This document shows, piece after piece, positions 32,719 through 42,330 of a stretch of 64,000 bases of DNA. Every line of letters begins with the position of its first letter. The stretch's first letter is position 1. The notes below the pieces were generated by a model. That model was given only the letters and a program-made list of their open reading frames with translations, was not told where the DNA came from and ran no database searches. The stretch spans positions 1 through 64,000 of the forward strand of contig NZ_JAGFBV010000022.1 in assembly GCF_017948595.1 (NCBI RefSeq), in the 5' to 3' direction. Made by a program: the position numbers and the translations under genes. Origin of the DNA: Flavobacterium geliluteum (lineage in GTDB: Bacteria; Bacteroidota; Bacteroidia; Flavobacteriales; Flavobacteriaceae).

Positions 32719-33747
32719 ATGGGATTTTTTGATTTCATGACCGAGGATATTGCGATAGACCTTGGTACCGCAAACACTTTAATCATACATAATGATAAAG
32801 TCGTTATTGATAGTCCATCAATCGTTGCACGTGATAGAGTATCAGGCAAAATCATTGCTGTTGGTAAGGAAGCCAATATGATGCAAGGTAAAACGCATGA
32901 AAACATCAAGACCATAAGGCCTTTGAAAGATGGTGTAATTGCCGATTTTGATGCTTCGGAGAAAATGATCAATATGTTCATTAAAAGTATTCCTGCATTA
33001 AAGAAAAGAATGTTTACTCCAGCCTTACGCATGGTGGTTTGTATTCCTTCCGGAATTACAGAAGTAGAGATGAGAGCCGTTAAAGAATCTTGCGAAAGAG
33101 TAAACGGTAAAGAAGTATATTTGATTCACGAACCAATGGCTGCGGCAATTGGTATTGGTATCGATATCATGCAGCCAAAAGGAAACATGATTGTTGATAT
33201 TGGTGGTGGAACAACTGAGATTGCTGTTATCGCTTTGGGCGGAATTGTTTGCGACAAATCTGTAAAAATTGCAGGTGACGTTTTTACCAACGATATCGTT
33301 TATTATATGCGTACACAGCACAATCTTTTTGTGGGAGAAAGTACTGCTGAAAAAATAAAAATTCAGATTGGAGCTGCTATAGAAGACTTGGATGGACCAC
33401 CGGAAGACATGTCTGTTCAGGGTAGAGATTTACTTACCGGGAAACCAAAACAAGTGGATGTTTCTTACCGTGAAATTGCAAAAGCATTAGACAAGTCGAT
33501 TCAACGTATTGAAGATGCTGTAATGGAAACTTTATCTCAGACACCTCCTGAATTGGCAGCCGATATCTATAACACTGGTATTTATCTTGCTGGTGGAGGA
33601 TCGATGTTAAGAGGTCTTGACAAACGTATTTCTCAAAAAACAGATTTACCTGTTTATATTGCAGAAGATCCGTTGAGAGCCGTAGTACGTGGAACCGGAA
33701 TGGCGCTTAAAAACATTGCAAAATTCAAAAGTATCTTAATCAAATAA
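32719..33747 (+). CDS. mreB: Rod shape-determining protein MreB
   Basis: 342 residues. This actin-like ATPase organises the elongasome under the inner membrane. The amphipathic membrane-binding start is MGFFDFMTEDIAID. Phosphate loop 1 is DLGTANT (14-20), the connecting segment IPSGITEVEMRAV, phosphate loop 2 DIGGGTTEIAV and the adenosine motif GIYLAGGGSMLRGL. First gene of mreB-mreC-mreD-mrdA-rodA. An 18-bp hairpin lies between it and mreC. Confidence 0.98.
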   Translation: MGFFDFMTEDIAIDLGTANTLIIHNDKVVIDSPSIVARDRVSGKIIAVGKEANMMQGKTHENIKTIRPLKDGVIADFDASEKMINMFIKSIPALKKRMFTPALRMVVCIPSGITEVEMRAVKESCERVNGKEVYLIHEPMAAAIGIGIDIMQPKGNMIVDIGGGTTEIAVIALGGIVCDKSVKIAGDVFTNDIVYYMRTQHNLFVGESTAEKIKIQIGAAIEDLDGPPEDMSVQGRDLLTGKPKQVDVSYREIAKALDKSIQRIEDAVMETLSQTPPELAADIYNTGIYLAGGGSMLRGLDKRISQKTDLPVYIAEDPLRAVVRGTGMALKNIAKFKSILIK

Positions 33748-33770
33748 GAATCAAAATATAATTAATATAT

Positions 33771-33813
33771 TTTTATTAGAGTTAAAAAATTAGTCTTTTT
33801 AACTCTAATAAAA
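33771..33813 (+). promoter_or_regulatory. Strong hairpin in the mreB-mreC spacer
   Basis: TTTTATTAGAGTTAAAAA (33771-33788) pairs perfectly over 18 bp with TTTTTAACTCTAATAAAA (33796-33813), with a 7-nt loop. It is followed by TTTG and not by a long T-run. It could be a partial terminator or an mRNA 3'-end stabiliser that lets MreB exceed MreC and MreD. Confidence 0.7.
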
Positions 33814-33859
33814 TTTGAAAACAAAAGCATATCCTGAAACAAAATAACCACAACAAGAA

Positions 33860-34687
33860 ATGCAGCAAATTTTTATTTTCATTATAAAGAACAGCCATCG
33901 ATTGCTGTTTTTGTTGCTTTTAGTTATTTCGTTGGGACTCACAATTCAATCTCACTCGTTTCATAGAAGCAGAGTAATCAGTTCTGCTAATTTTTTAAGC
34001 GGAGGTGTTTACGAAAAAATCAATAGTTTTAATGAGTATTTGAATTTAAGAACCGAAAATGACGAATTGGTACTTGAAAACGCAAGACTTAAAAGCCAGC
34101 TCTTTGGTATACAAGACACTACTAAACCACCAATGATTGATAGCCTGAAAGGTGTTAAACCTAAAGATATTATCATTTCTAAAGTTATTCATAACACTTA
34201 CAATACACACGAAAATTATATTACTTTAAACTCAGGCGAGAAAGAAGGCGTAAAACCCGACATGGGCGTTATTAATAGTTTGGGTATCATTGGTATTGTA
34301 GATAAAACGTCACCCAATTATTCGACTGTGGTGAGTATTTTGAATATGAAATCTCAAATTAATGCAAAAGTTAAAAAATCAAATCACTTTGGTTCTTTAA
34401 CCTGGAACGGAAAAAGTACCGGATATGTGCAGTTAATTGATGTTCCTAGACTAGCCTCTGTGCGAAAAGGAGATACAATTGTTACGGGTGGACAATCTGT
34501 AATTTTCCCTGAAAATATCAATATTGGTACCATAGAAAATGTCTATATCGATAATAAAACCACTTTTTATACCATTAGAGTTAAGCTATTTAACGACATG
34601 ACCAATCTGGGACATGTTTACATCATAAAAAGTAAAGACAGACAGGAACTTATTAATTTAGAAAAAAAGGAAAAAGAAGATGAATAG
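33860..34687 (+). CDS. mreC: Rod shape-determining protein MreC
   Basis: 275 residues. One membrane anchor (about 15-31, LLFLLLLVISLGLTIQS) is followed by a coiled-coil (about 57-85, YLNLRTENDELVLENARLKS) and the periplasmic beta-barrel domain (HNTYNTHENYITLNSGEKEG, MGVINSLGIIGIVDKTSPNY). It bridges MreB and the periplasmic synthases. Its end overlaps mreD by 8 nt. The C-terminal tail is Lys/Glu-rich. Confidence 0.95.
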   Translation: MQQIFIFIIKNSHRLLFLLLLVISLGLTIQSHSFHRSRVISSANFLSGGVYEKINSFNEYLNLRTENDELVLENARLKSQLFGIQDTTKPPMIDSLKGVKPKDIIISKVIHNTYNTHENYITLNSGEKEGVKPDMGVINSLGIIGIVDKTSPNYSTVVSILNMKSQINAKVKKSNHFGSLTWNGKSTGYVQLIDVPRLASVRKGDTIVTGGQSVIFPENINIGTIENVYIDNKTTFYTIRVKLFNDMTNLGHVYIIKSKDRQELINLEKKEKEDE

Positions 34688-35186
34688 CACATTGTTAGTC
34701 AATATCTTTCGTTTTATTATGTTACTAGCAATTCAGATTGTTATTTTTAATAATATGAATTTTTTAGGGTACATCAGCCCTTTTCCGTACATTCTCTATA
34801 TTATTCTTTATCCTGTAAACAGTAACAGATCGGGTTTAATTATATCTAGTTTTTTACTTGGTTTAACTATGGATATGTTTTGTAATTCGGGAGGAATCCA
34901 TGCTACAGGATGTGTTCTGCTTGCCTATTACAGACCTTATATATTTAAATTTTCTTTTGGTTTAAGTTATGAATACCAAACGATAAAACTAAACGACTCA
35001 CTGACTCCTGAACGGTTTTCATTTATTCTGGTGTCTGTTTTATTGCATCATATTGTTTTGTTTATCCTGGAAGCATTTCAATTTCGTTTTATTTGGGATA
35101 TTTTACTCAGAACGTTATTTAGCTCTATCTTTACTATAATCACTTCAATTATAATCATTTATCTTATTAAGCCGAATAAACGATGA
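34680..35186 (+). CDS. mreD: Rod shape-determining protein MreD
   Basis: 168 residues with five to six membrane helices and no soluble domain, as in the MreD family (PFPYILYIILYPVNSNRSGL, SFLLGLTMDMFCNSGGIHAT). It overlaps mreC by 8 nt and mrdA by 4 nt, so translation of the three is coupled. It is part of the elongasome membrane core. Confidence 0.93.
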   Translation: MNSTLLVNIFRFIMLLAIQIVIFNNMNFLGYISPFPYILYIILYPVNSNRSGLIISSFLLGLTMDMFCNSGGIHATGCVLLAYYRPYIFKFSFGLSYEYQTIKLNDSLTPERFSFILVSVLLHHIVLFILEAFQFRFIWDILLRTLFSSIFTIITSIIIIYLIKPNKR

Positions 35187-37153
35187 GAAAAATTCTGCTG
35201 CCCACTTTAATTATAATTGCAGCATCTCTGCTAGTAATTCGAGTATTTTATTTGCAAGTTGTAGATGACTCTTTTGCGACAAAATCAGATAATAATGCGA
35301 TCAAAAAGCAATACGATTATCCTGAAAGAGGCTACATCTATGATCGCTACGGAAAATTATTGGTAGCCAATCAGTCTTCTTATGACATCATGGTTATTCC
35401 AAGAGAGATCAAGAAAGACTTAAACATTACTGAATTTTGTGACTTATTAAAAATCACTAAAGAAGAATATCAAAAAAGAGTCGCAAAAGCTACTGTTTAT
35501 AGTCCACGATTGCCTTCTGTTTTTTTATCACAGTTAAACAAAAGTGAATTTGCTGCTTTTCAGGAAAAAATCAGAAAATACAATGGTTTTTATTTCCAAA
35601 AACGTTCCCTTCGTGATTACGAAGTAGATTACGGTGCTAATATTTTTGGTTTCATCACTCAGGTGGATGAGCGTTTAATTGCCAAAAACCCTTATTACAA
35701 TAGTGGTGACTTAATTGGGAAACAAGGTGTCGAACAAAGCTACGAAGAGGTTTTGCGTGGAATTAAAGGAATAAAATACATACAAAAAGACAAATACAAT
35801 CGAGAAATCGGTTCTTATAAAAACGGAAAATACGATACAATAGCAGTACAAGGGGAAGACATCACACTGACTATCGATGCTGAACTTCAAAAATATGGCG
35901 AAGAATTAATGATCAATAAGCGAGGTGGAATTGTAGCTATCGAACCTAAAACAGGCGAAATTTTAGCACTTGTAACAGCTCCTTCTTACGATCCTGCTAT
36001 TTTGGTAGGAAGAAAACGCTCTAAAAATTATACGCTTTTATATCACGATTCTATCGCAAAACCACTGTATGACAGAGGACTTTTGGCGGAATATCCTCCT
36101 GGATCCCCTTTCAAAATCCTGACTGGTTTAGTTGCTTTACAAGAGGGAGTTATCGATGAAAATATTTTCACAGTCTCTTGTCATCACGGATTTAGCTATG
36201 CGAGAGGCCGATTTATGAGATGTCACTGTGCCGGAGGTCAATTGCAATTGCATAGAGCTATTTATCAATCATGTAACAGTTATTTTGGAACTGCATATAT
36301 GAAAACGATTAACAAATACCAAAGTCCAAGTGCGGCGGTAGATGTATGGAGCAATCACCTAAAAACTTTTGGTTTAGGACAATTCATGGGTTATGATTTA
36401 CCAACAGGAAAAAAAGGAAAAATACCAAACTCCAAAACCTATAAACAAATGTATCCTAATGGAGGCTGGAGAAGTACTGCAATTGTGTCAAATGCTATTG
36501 GTCAGGGCGAAGTTGTAATGACACCTATACAATTGGCCAACATGATGGCAACAATTGCCAATCAGGGTTATTATTTTACACCTCATATCATCAAAAAAAT
36601 TGAAAGTAAAAAAATAGATCCAAAGTTTACCACAAAGCACACAACAAGTATCGACAAAAAATATTTCCCTCCAATCATTAGCGGGTTATTTGATGTTTAT
36701 AATATGGGAACTGCCAGCAGACTTAAAGTTGAAGGTATTGATATTTGTGGTAAAACCGGAACGGCGGAGAACTATACAAAAATTAATGGTGTTAGAACAA
36801 AACTTAAAGATCACTCGATATTTGTAGCTTTTGCCCCTAAAGATAATCCAAAAATTGCCATTGCCATTATGATCGAAAATGGAGGATTTGGAGCTACTGT
36901 TGCAGGACCAATCGCTAGCTTGATGATTGAAAAATATCTAAAAAAGAAAATATCAAGAACAGATTTAGAGATTAGAGTTTTGAATAAAAGCTTAAAGGAA
37001 GAATATGCTAAATTAGGCGGAATCAGTGCAGCAGAGGCAATTGAATCTACTCCTAAAGATTCTATTCTTAAAGCAAAAATAATAGTTCCAAAAAAGATCA
37101 CACCAAAAGCAGAAATCAAAAAAACAACTGTAGATACTACTAAAGACAATTAA
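35183..37153 (+). CDS. mrdA: Penicillin-binding protein 2 (elongation transpeptidase)
   Basis: 656 residues. One membrane anchor (about 4-22), the PBP dimerisation domain (about 45-220, PERGYIYDRYGKLLVANQSS) and the transpeptidase domain (about 240-590). Active-site motifs are Ser308-x-x-Lys311 (GSPFK), Ser363-Cys-Asn365 and Lys524-Thr-Gly526 (CGKTGTAENY), all intact. It cross-links peptidoglycan along the cylinder with RodA. The C-terminal about 60 residues are a Lys-rich extension (KAKIIVPKKITPKAEIKK). It lies 15 nt before rodA. Confidence 0.97.
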   Translation: MRKILLPTLIIIAASLLVIRVFYLQVVDDSFATKSDNNAIKKQYDYPERGYIYDRYGKLLVANQSSYDIMVIPREIKKDLNITEFCDLLKITKEEYQKRVAKATVYSPRLPSVFLSQLNKSEFAAFQEKIRKYNGFYFQKRSLRDYEVDYGANIFGFITQVDERLIAKNPYYNSGDLIGKQGVEQSYEEVLRGIKGIKYIQKDKYNREIGSYKNGKYDTIAVQGEDITLTIDAELQKYGEELMINKRGGIVAIEPKTGEILALVTAPSYDPAILVGRKRSKNYTLLYHDSIAKPLYDRGLLAEYPPGSPFKILTGLVALQEGVIDENIFTVSCHHGFSYARGRFMRCHCAGGQLQLHRAIYQSCNSYFGTAYMKTINKYQSPSAAVDVWSNHLKTFGLGQFMGYDLPTGKKGKIPNSKTYKQMYPNGGWRSTAIVSNAIGQGEVVMTPIQLANMMATIANQGYYFTPHIIKKIESKKIDPKFTTKHTTSIDKKYFPPIISGLFDVYNMGTASRLKVEGIDICGKTGTAENYTKINGVRTKLKDHSIFVAFAPKDNPKIAIAIMIENGGFGATVAGPIASLMIEKYLKKKISRTDLEIRVLNKSLKEEYAKLGGISAAEAIESTPKDSILKAKIIVPKKITPKAEIKKTTVDTTKDN

Positions 37154-37168
37154 TAAGGATTATTTCAA

Positions 37169-38404
37169 ATGAGAAATCAAAGCGTAAAAAATAATATTGA
37201 TTGGATAAGTGTCTTTATCTATATTACCTTAGTAGTACTGGGATGGCTTAATATTTACTCGTCGTCGCTGCTATCTACAGATGGTACCTACCAAAAACAA
37301 TTAATATTTATTGGCTGTACCATTCCACTAATACTTGTCGTGCTATTTGTTGACGGTAAATTTTACGAAAAATATGCCAGTATTATTTTTGGCGTATCGC
37401 TACTATCATTAGCTGGGCTTTTTCTTTTTGGAAAAACAATCGCCGGACAACGCTGCTGGTATGCGATCGGGAGTTTTACATTACAGCCATCAGAATTTGC
37501 CAAAGCCGCTACCTCATTGGCTTTAGCCAAATATTTAAGTGATACTCAGATTAATTTGAAAGATTTTAACAGACAAATGCAAGCACTCGCAATTGTATTT
37601 CTGCCTGTTATTCTGATTTTGCCTCAACCTGATCCGGGAAGTGCCCTGATTTACAGTATTTTCATCATCGTTTTATATCGCGAAGGATTGCCTTCTTGGT
37701 ACGTATTAACAGGGTTTATTACTATACTTTTGTTTGTATTAACTCTTGTACTGGAACCTTATGTAGTTATTCTAATTGCAGCACTAGTGCTTGCAATTAT
37801 CTATTTTAAAGGAAGAGTTGTTGACCGAAATATTATTTTAAGCGGAATGATTTTAGCAGCCGTTTCTGCCTTTGTTTTATCAGTAAACTATGTTTTCGAA
37901 AATGTATTTAAACAGCATCATAGAGACCGTTTTAATATTTTACTTGGAAAAAGTGTCGACATGAAAGGCATCGGATACAATACAAATCAATCAGAAATTG
38001 CTATTGGTTCTGGTGGTTGGATAGGAAAAGGTTTTCTAGAAGGAACTCAAACAAAAGGCGGGTTTGTTCCCGAGCAACACACCGATTACATCTTTACAAC
38101 TGTTGGCGAAGAATGGGGGTTTGTAGGATCCCTCATTGTTATCTCTCTTTTTGTTGGATTATTTTTGCGTGTTATCTACTTGGCAGAAAGGCAAAAAACA
38201 AAATTCAGCAGGGTTTACGGGTATTGTGTTGCTGGAATATTATTTACTCACTTTTTTGTAAATATTGCAATGGTGGTTGGTATTTTTCCAACTATCGGAG
38301 TACCACTTCCCTTCTTCTCTTATGGCGGTTCTGGTCTATGGGGTTTTACAATTTTATTGTTTATATTCTTAAAAATGGATGCTAATAAGGTAAATGAATG
38401 GTAG
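37169..38404 (+). CDS. rodA: Rod shape-determining protein RodA (SEDS glycosyltransferase)
   Basis: 411 residues with about ten membrane helices. SEDS motifs: ARRC-equivalent GQRCWYAIGSFTLQPSEFAK, LPQPDPGSALIY, IGYNTNQSEIAIGSGGWIGK, FVPEQHTDYIFTTVGEEWGF, and the C-terminal FPTIGVPLPFFSYGGSGLWG. It polymerises lipid II with PBP2. It is the last gene of the elongation operon. A terminator lies about 135 nt downstream and is shared with dedA. Confidence 0.96.
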   Translation: MRNQSVKNNIDWISVFIYITLVVLGWLNIYSSSLLSTDGTYQKQLIFIGCTIPLILVVLFVDGKFYEKYASIIFGVSLLSLAGLFLFGKTIAGQRCWYAIGSFTLQPSEFAKAATSLALAKYLSDTQINLKDFNRQMQALAIVFLPVILILPQPDPGSALIYSIFIIVLYREGLPSWYVLTGFITILLFVLTLVLEPYVVILIAALVLAIIYFKGRVVDRNIILSGMILAAVSAFVLSVNYVFENVFKQHHRDRFNILLGKSVDMKGIGYNTNQSEIAIGSGGWIGKGFLEGTQTKGGFVPEQHTDYIFTTVGEEWGFVGSLIVISLFVGLFLRVIYLAERQKTKFSRVYGYCVAGILFTHFFVNIAMVVGIFPTIGVPLPFFSYGGSGLWGFTILLFIFLKMDANKVNEW

Positions 38405-38540
38405 TCTAAAAATGAGTTTAACATTCACAGATTAATCAAAAAAGAAAACACAACGTTCTGTCCAGTAGAGATGTTTCTTTTAAACAACTAAGAGTTGGTA
38501 AACAAATTTCGATATTATTAAACACTATCATATAAAAGCA

Positions 38541-38572
38541 AAAAAAGCTGAAGTTTTCACTTCAGCTTTTTT
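38541..38572. terminator. Bidirectional terminator between rodA and the DedA gene
   Basis: AAAAAAGCTGAAG (38541-38553) pairs perfectly with CTTCAGCTTTTTT (38560-38572) on a 6-nt loop. Confidence 0.88.
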
Positions 38573-39253
38573 TTATAGTTTTTCGGTAGGTCTCTTTTTT
38601 AGAATCTTTAAGAGTACTGGAAATGTAGAAATAATTACTATAATGATAATGATGTATTCTATATGCTCTTTTAGATCAATTCCCTCTTTTAGAAAGATTC
38701 CGTATAAATAATGTCCTGAAAATATTAGTAAAAAAGACCATAAAAAAGAACTTAGCACATTATAGAACATAAATTTCTGCTTATCCATAGAAACTATCCC
38801 TGCAATAATTGGCGCAAATGTTCTTAAGATTGGTAAAAATCGAGCGTAAATGATTGCCTTTCCACCATATTTTTCAAAAAAATCTTTGGATTGCAGCAGG
38901 TATTTTTTCTTAAACCAAAAAGAATCTTCTTTTTTAAACAAATAATAACCACTTTTTGCTCCAAACCAATAACCGGTCATGTTTCCTAAAACACCCATAA
39001 TGGCCACAAGCGTTGAAAGCAATAAAACATTAATGAAATCGCTGGGAATGAATGCTAAATTCTGAATTAAATCACGGCTATAAATACCCGCCAAAAAAAG
39101 CAAACTATCGCCTGGCAGAAAGAATCCTGCAAAAAGACCCGTCTCTGCAAAAACAATAAATAAAACAATAAATAAACCAATCTGAATCCCACCAACAGTT
39201 AAAGTAATATAAAATTCGGGGTTGATCAATTGAGTCCAATCAAAATTATTCAT
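38573..39253 (-). CDS. DedA family membrane protein
   Basis: 226 residues with several helices. Family motifs are EtGLFAGFFLPGDSLLFLAG-like around 37-56 and RFLPILRTFAPIIAGIVSM (about 139-157). The long helix EYIIIIIVIISTFPVLLKIL closes the protein. DedA proteins include flippases for undecaprenyl phosphate and phospholipids; which activity applies here cannot be told. The stop codon abuts the terminator. Confidence 0.93.
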   Translation of the reverse strand: MNNFDWTQLINPEFYITLTVGGIQIGLFIVLFIVFAETGLFAGFFLPGDSLLFLAGIYSRDLIQNLAFIPSDFINVLLLSTLVAIMGVLGNMTGYWFGAKSGYYLFKKEDSFWFKKKYLLQSKDFFEKYGGKAIIYARFLPILRTFAPIIAGIVSMDKQKFMFYNVLSSFLWSFLLIFSGHYLYGIFLKEGIDLKEHIEYIIIIIVIISTFPVLLKILKKRPTEKL

Positions 39254-39355
39254 AAAAAAGGTTTACTATTACATTTATAAGGTCGTGAAAGTAAGAATAA
39301 TTTATTTCAACCACAATAAAACGCAGCATTTTAAAGATTAATTAACGAATAGAAA

Positions 39356-39380
39356 AAGCCCAAGTATGAAACTTGGGCTT
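39356..39380 (-). terminator. Terminator of the HMA gene / metal operon
   Basis: AAGCCCAAGT (39356-39365) pairs with ACTTGGGCTT (39371-39380) on a 5-nt loop. On the minus strand TTTTTCT follows directly after the stem. It lies 7 nt after the HMA stop codon. Confidence 0.8.
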
Positions 39381-39386
39381 GGGTTA

Positions 39387-39728
39387 TTATTTTCTCTCGT
39401 ATTTGCAGCAAGAATGCAGATTTTGATAATCTGTCTCCGTAGCTTTTACAGCATCGGTATCGTGACCTACTTTTGCGATTGCTTTTTTCAAATCTTCAGG
39501 AGAACATTTCTCCTCATTCATAATCACCGTTAACTCATGTGTACCTACATCCCAAGTGGCTGTTTTTACGCCAGAAACTCCAAAAGCAGCTTTTTCGATG
39601 CGTTTTTTACATTGTTCGCAATTTCCATTTACTTCAGTAGTATATTTTAAATTTTTATTTTTTTTAGCTTGTGCCTGAGCAGAAAATCCTAAAAAAGTTA
39701 CCACTGCAATTAAAAGTATATTTTTCAT
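39387..39728 (-). CDS. Secreted heavy-metal-associated (HMA) domain protein
   Basis: 113 residues. Signal peptide 1-19 (ending FSAQAQ) followed by an HMA fold whose metal-binding loop is NGNCEQCKKRIEKA, with Cys37 and Cys40. The Cys-Cys pair in HSCCKYERK at the C-terminus offers a second thiol site. It is probably a periplasmic copper-type metallochaperone, though the metal is inferred. It lies 42 nt after a TonB receptor and is the last gene of the co-directional run that begins at xrtF. Confidence 0.88.
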   Translation of the reverse strand: MKNILLIAVVTFLGFSAQAQAKKNKNLKYTTEVNGNCEQCKKRIEKAAFGVSGVKTATWDVGTHELTVIMNEEKCSPEDLKKAIAKVGHDTDAVKATETDYQNLHSCCKYERK

Positions 39729-39770
39729 TTTGTTTATTATTTATTAGTTGTTAAAATTGATATTAATTTG

Positions 39771-41777
39771 TTATTTTATTTTAAATCGTAGCCCTGCATA
39801 ATACATTTGTCCAAAAATCGGCGCATATGCTATAGAAGCATCAAAGTTAGAGCCAAAAGGATCACTGGCTCCTAAAATTGCCTTTTCTTGTTTATAATTG
39901 CCAATGTTTTCACCGCCCACATAGACTTCAAAAACTGATGAGAAAACTCGTGTAACCTGAGCATTCATTACGGCGTAAGATGGCGAAAAATTAGGAAACT
40001 GATCCGCTTGAGGATTAGAAGCCGTATAGGGCAATTGTTGTTTTCCTGACCAATTATAGGTGAAATCAAATTTCCATTGCTTATCATCATTCAAATTGGT
40101 TTCGTATTCTAAATTTCCTAAAAAACGATGTTTTGCCTGCAAAGGACGCTGAAAAGTACCCGCTAAATAATCAGTTTGAATGTCGTAGTATTTGTATGCC
40201 GTACGTAAATTAAAGTTATGCAGCACTTCATAATTAAACTCCAACTGCAAACTATTGGCAAAAGAGTTTCCTCTTAAATTATAAAAGGATACTTGCTGCG
40301 GACTCTGCATCAAATCTACAACAGCCTGATTCTGAAAATCGGTTCTATAGAAATCAAAACCTGCATCGGCATTTTTACCAAAAATTTTAAACTTTTGAGA
40401 AAAACTCCAACCATAATTCCATGCAATTTCAGGGTTTAAACCGTAAATTTTACCATTTGAATCTAAAATTTCAAAAGTACGGGAACTCGCAAAAAGTTGT
40501 TGATTTTCGGCAAAAATATTAGCCGAACGTTTTCCTCTTCCAGCTGAAAAACGAATCACACCATCCTTCCAAGGATTGTATCGCATGTGCAAACGAGGGG
40601 TTACAAAAAAGCCTAATCGGTTATGATTATCTACTCTTCCGCCCAAAATCAGACTAAAATTATCTGTATTATCATAGGTATATTCAAAAAAAGCACCTAC
40701 CGAATTATCAATTCTGCTGTAATCGTTTACATTCACAAATTCCTGATATTCATCATACGTAAAATTCAATCCTGTAGAAAATTTATGCATGGTATTGTTG
40801 ATAATCGAATTGAAAATCAAATTCGAATAATAGCTATTTTGCTTGATGTCATAAAGGTTTAAGCCAAAATAAGAATCCTGATTGTGGCTGTTGAAGGCAT
40901 TTTGAAAACCAATACTTTGGTACGGCATATCTGGAAAAACGTACCCAACTTTAGTCGAAACCTCAAAACGCTCCGTATTGATTTCTGAGCCCCACAAATT
41001 CGTCGTCCCACGATCTCTGTCTTTATCAAAATCAACTTGACCCGTTTGCTTCTTATCATTCATATACCTGAAATTGATAAAACTAACCAACCCACTTTCG
41101 GCATTATAATATTGATAACGATTTAGAATATTAATTTGTTTTCCTAACGGATTATCCAAAAAACCATCATCGTTCATGTCGTTTTTTGCTACACGGGCGT
41201 TGCCATGAACAAATAAACTTGTCGCCCATTTATCTGATAGTTTTTTATTAAAATGTGTATTGAGTTCAAAACGAGAATCGGTAGAACCATAAAAATTTAA
41301 GAAAAACGGAATATCATTTAACGGCTTTAAAAGCTCTGTATTGATTTGCCCCGAAATACTTTCGTATCCATTGATAACACTTCCGGCTCCTTTGGTAATC
41401 TGAACACTTTCTATCCAGGTTCCAGGCGTAAATGACAATCCGTAGGCTTGGGAAGCTCCTCGAACCGAAGGGATATTTTCCTCAGTAATCATCAAATATG
41501 GACTTGTTAAACCTAACATTTTTATTTGTTTGGTTCCCGTTAAAGCATCCGAGAAATTGACATCAATTGAAGGATTGGTCTCAAAACTTTCGGCCAGATT
41601 ACAGCAGGCTGCTTTAAGCAATTCTTTACTAGTAATAACAGATGTATTGGCCGTTAAAGTATAGGATTTTTTAATTCCTTTTTGCTTTTTTGTGATTTTG
41701 ACTTCTTCTAAATCTTCTTGCGAAAACACAGACACAGAAAGTAAAACCAGAACAAAAAGCATTCTAATTTTTTGCAT
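39771..41777 (-). CDS. TonB-dependent receptor, probably metal-related
   Basis: 668 residues. Signal peptide 1-19, no carboxypeptidase-regulatory domain, plug at about 22-160 and a beta-barrel thereafter ending in FGQMYYAGLRFKIK. The plug contains an unusual Cys-Cys (LLKAACCNLAESFETNPSID, about 54-73), then IKMLGLTSPYLMITEENIPS and VQITKGAGSVINGYESISGQ. Genes for HYC_CC_PP and HMA proteins flank it, so I infer a role in copper or another thiophilic metal. The substrate is not shown by sequence. Confidence 0.85.
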   Translation of the reverse strand: MQKIRMLFVLVLLSVSVFSQEDLEEVKITKKQKGIKKSYTLTANTSVITSKELLKAACCNLAESFETNPSIDVNFSDALTGTKQIKMLGLTSPYLMITEENIPSVRGASQAYGLSFTPGTWIESVQITKGAGSVINGYESISGQINTELLKPLNDIPFFLNFYGSTDSRFELNTHFNKKLSDKWATSLFVHGNARVAKNDMNDDGFLDNPLGKQINILNRYQYYNAESGLVSFINFRYMNDKKQTGQVDFDKDRDRGTTNLWGSEINTERFEVSTKVGYVFPDMPYQSIGFQNAFNSHNQDSYFGLNLYDIKQNSYYSNLIFNSIINNTMHKFSTGLNFTYDEYQEFVNVNDYSRIDNSVGAFFEYTYDNTDNFSLILGGRVDNHNRLGFFVTPRLHMRYNPWKDGVIRFSAGRGKRSANIFAENQQLFASSRTFEILDSNGKIYGLNPEIAWNYGWSFSQKFKIFGKNADAGFDFYRTDFQNQAVVDLMQSPQQVSFYNLRGNSFANSLQLEFNYEVLHNFNLRTAYKYYDIQTDYLAGTFQRPLQAKHRFLGNLEYETNLNDDKQWKFDFTYNWSGKQQLPYTASNPQADQFPNFSPSYAVMNAQVTRVFSSVFEVYVGGENIGNYKQEKAILGASDPFGSNFDASIAYAPIFGQMYYAGLRFKIK

Positions 41778-41886
41778 AAAAAATGATTTTAATGTTAAGT
41801 AGAAAAACGCATTTTGAAAGTTTTAAAAGAAAAACAATCAAAAATTACTTTACAAGCCAATATTGGCTTGAATCTAAACATTAAAA

Positions 41887-42285
41887 TCAGGCGTAAAAAA
41901 TATATTGATGATATAATTTGAATAAAGGAGGCGCATTAGCATCAGAACAATACGCAATAATCTGATTGCTTTTAAAATTAGGAATTACTAAAAATGCAGT
42001 TGATTTGAATTCCTGAATTAGAGCGGGAAATTCAAGTTGAAAAAAGAAAATTTTAAAAGTAGCATTATCTGATTTTTTTTCGAAATGAACTACTTTATCT
42101 TTACAACAAGATGATTTTTTTTCTGTTTTTGCACAACAACTCTTTTGGGGTACGGCATCTACAGTCGTATTTAAAGAAACAGAAGCTATCTTACCGCCAC
42201 AATAATGTACATCAAAAGCAAAGCCAATGTTGGACACCAACAAAAGGAGTGCTAAAAACAATGTTGTACATTTCTTCCAATTCAT
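41887..42285 (-). CDS. HYC_CC_PP family protein
   Basis: 132 residues with a signal peptide or anchor (1-23). It carries the motifs that name the family: His27-Tyr28-Cys29 (FDVHYCGGKI), Cys-Cys pairs at 50-51 and 60-61 (KSCCAKTEKKSSCCKDK), and Pro119-Pro120 (NAPPLFKLYH). This Cys/His-rich exported protein is typically found next to TonB receptors and HMA proteins in Bacteroidetes, matching this locus. It is likely metal-binding, but the biochemistry is not established. Confidence 0.85.
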   Translation of the reverse strand: MNWKKCTTLFLALLLLVSNIGFAFDVHYCGGKIASVSLNTTVDAVPQKSCCAKTEKKSSCCKDKVVHFEKKSDNATFKIFFFQLEFPALIQEFKSTAFLVIPNFKSNQIIAYCSDANAPPLFKLYHQYIFYA

Positions 42286-42330
42286 GAAGCAAAATTATTA
42301 AAAAGAGAATGAAAAAGATTTAATAAAATG

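Noticed and set aside
38017..38385. 122-codon plus-strand ORF inside rodA
   Set aside because: It is a +1 frame reading of a conserved rodA segment; the composition is unlike the window's proteins.
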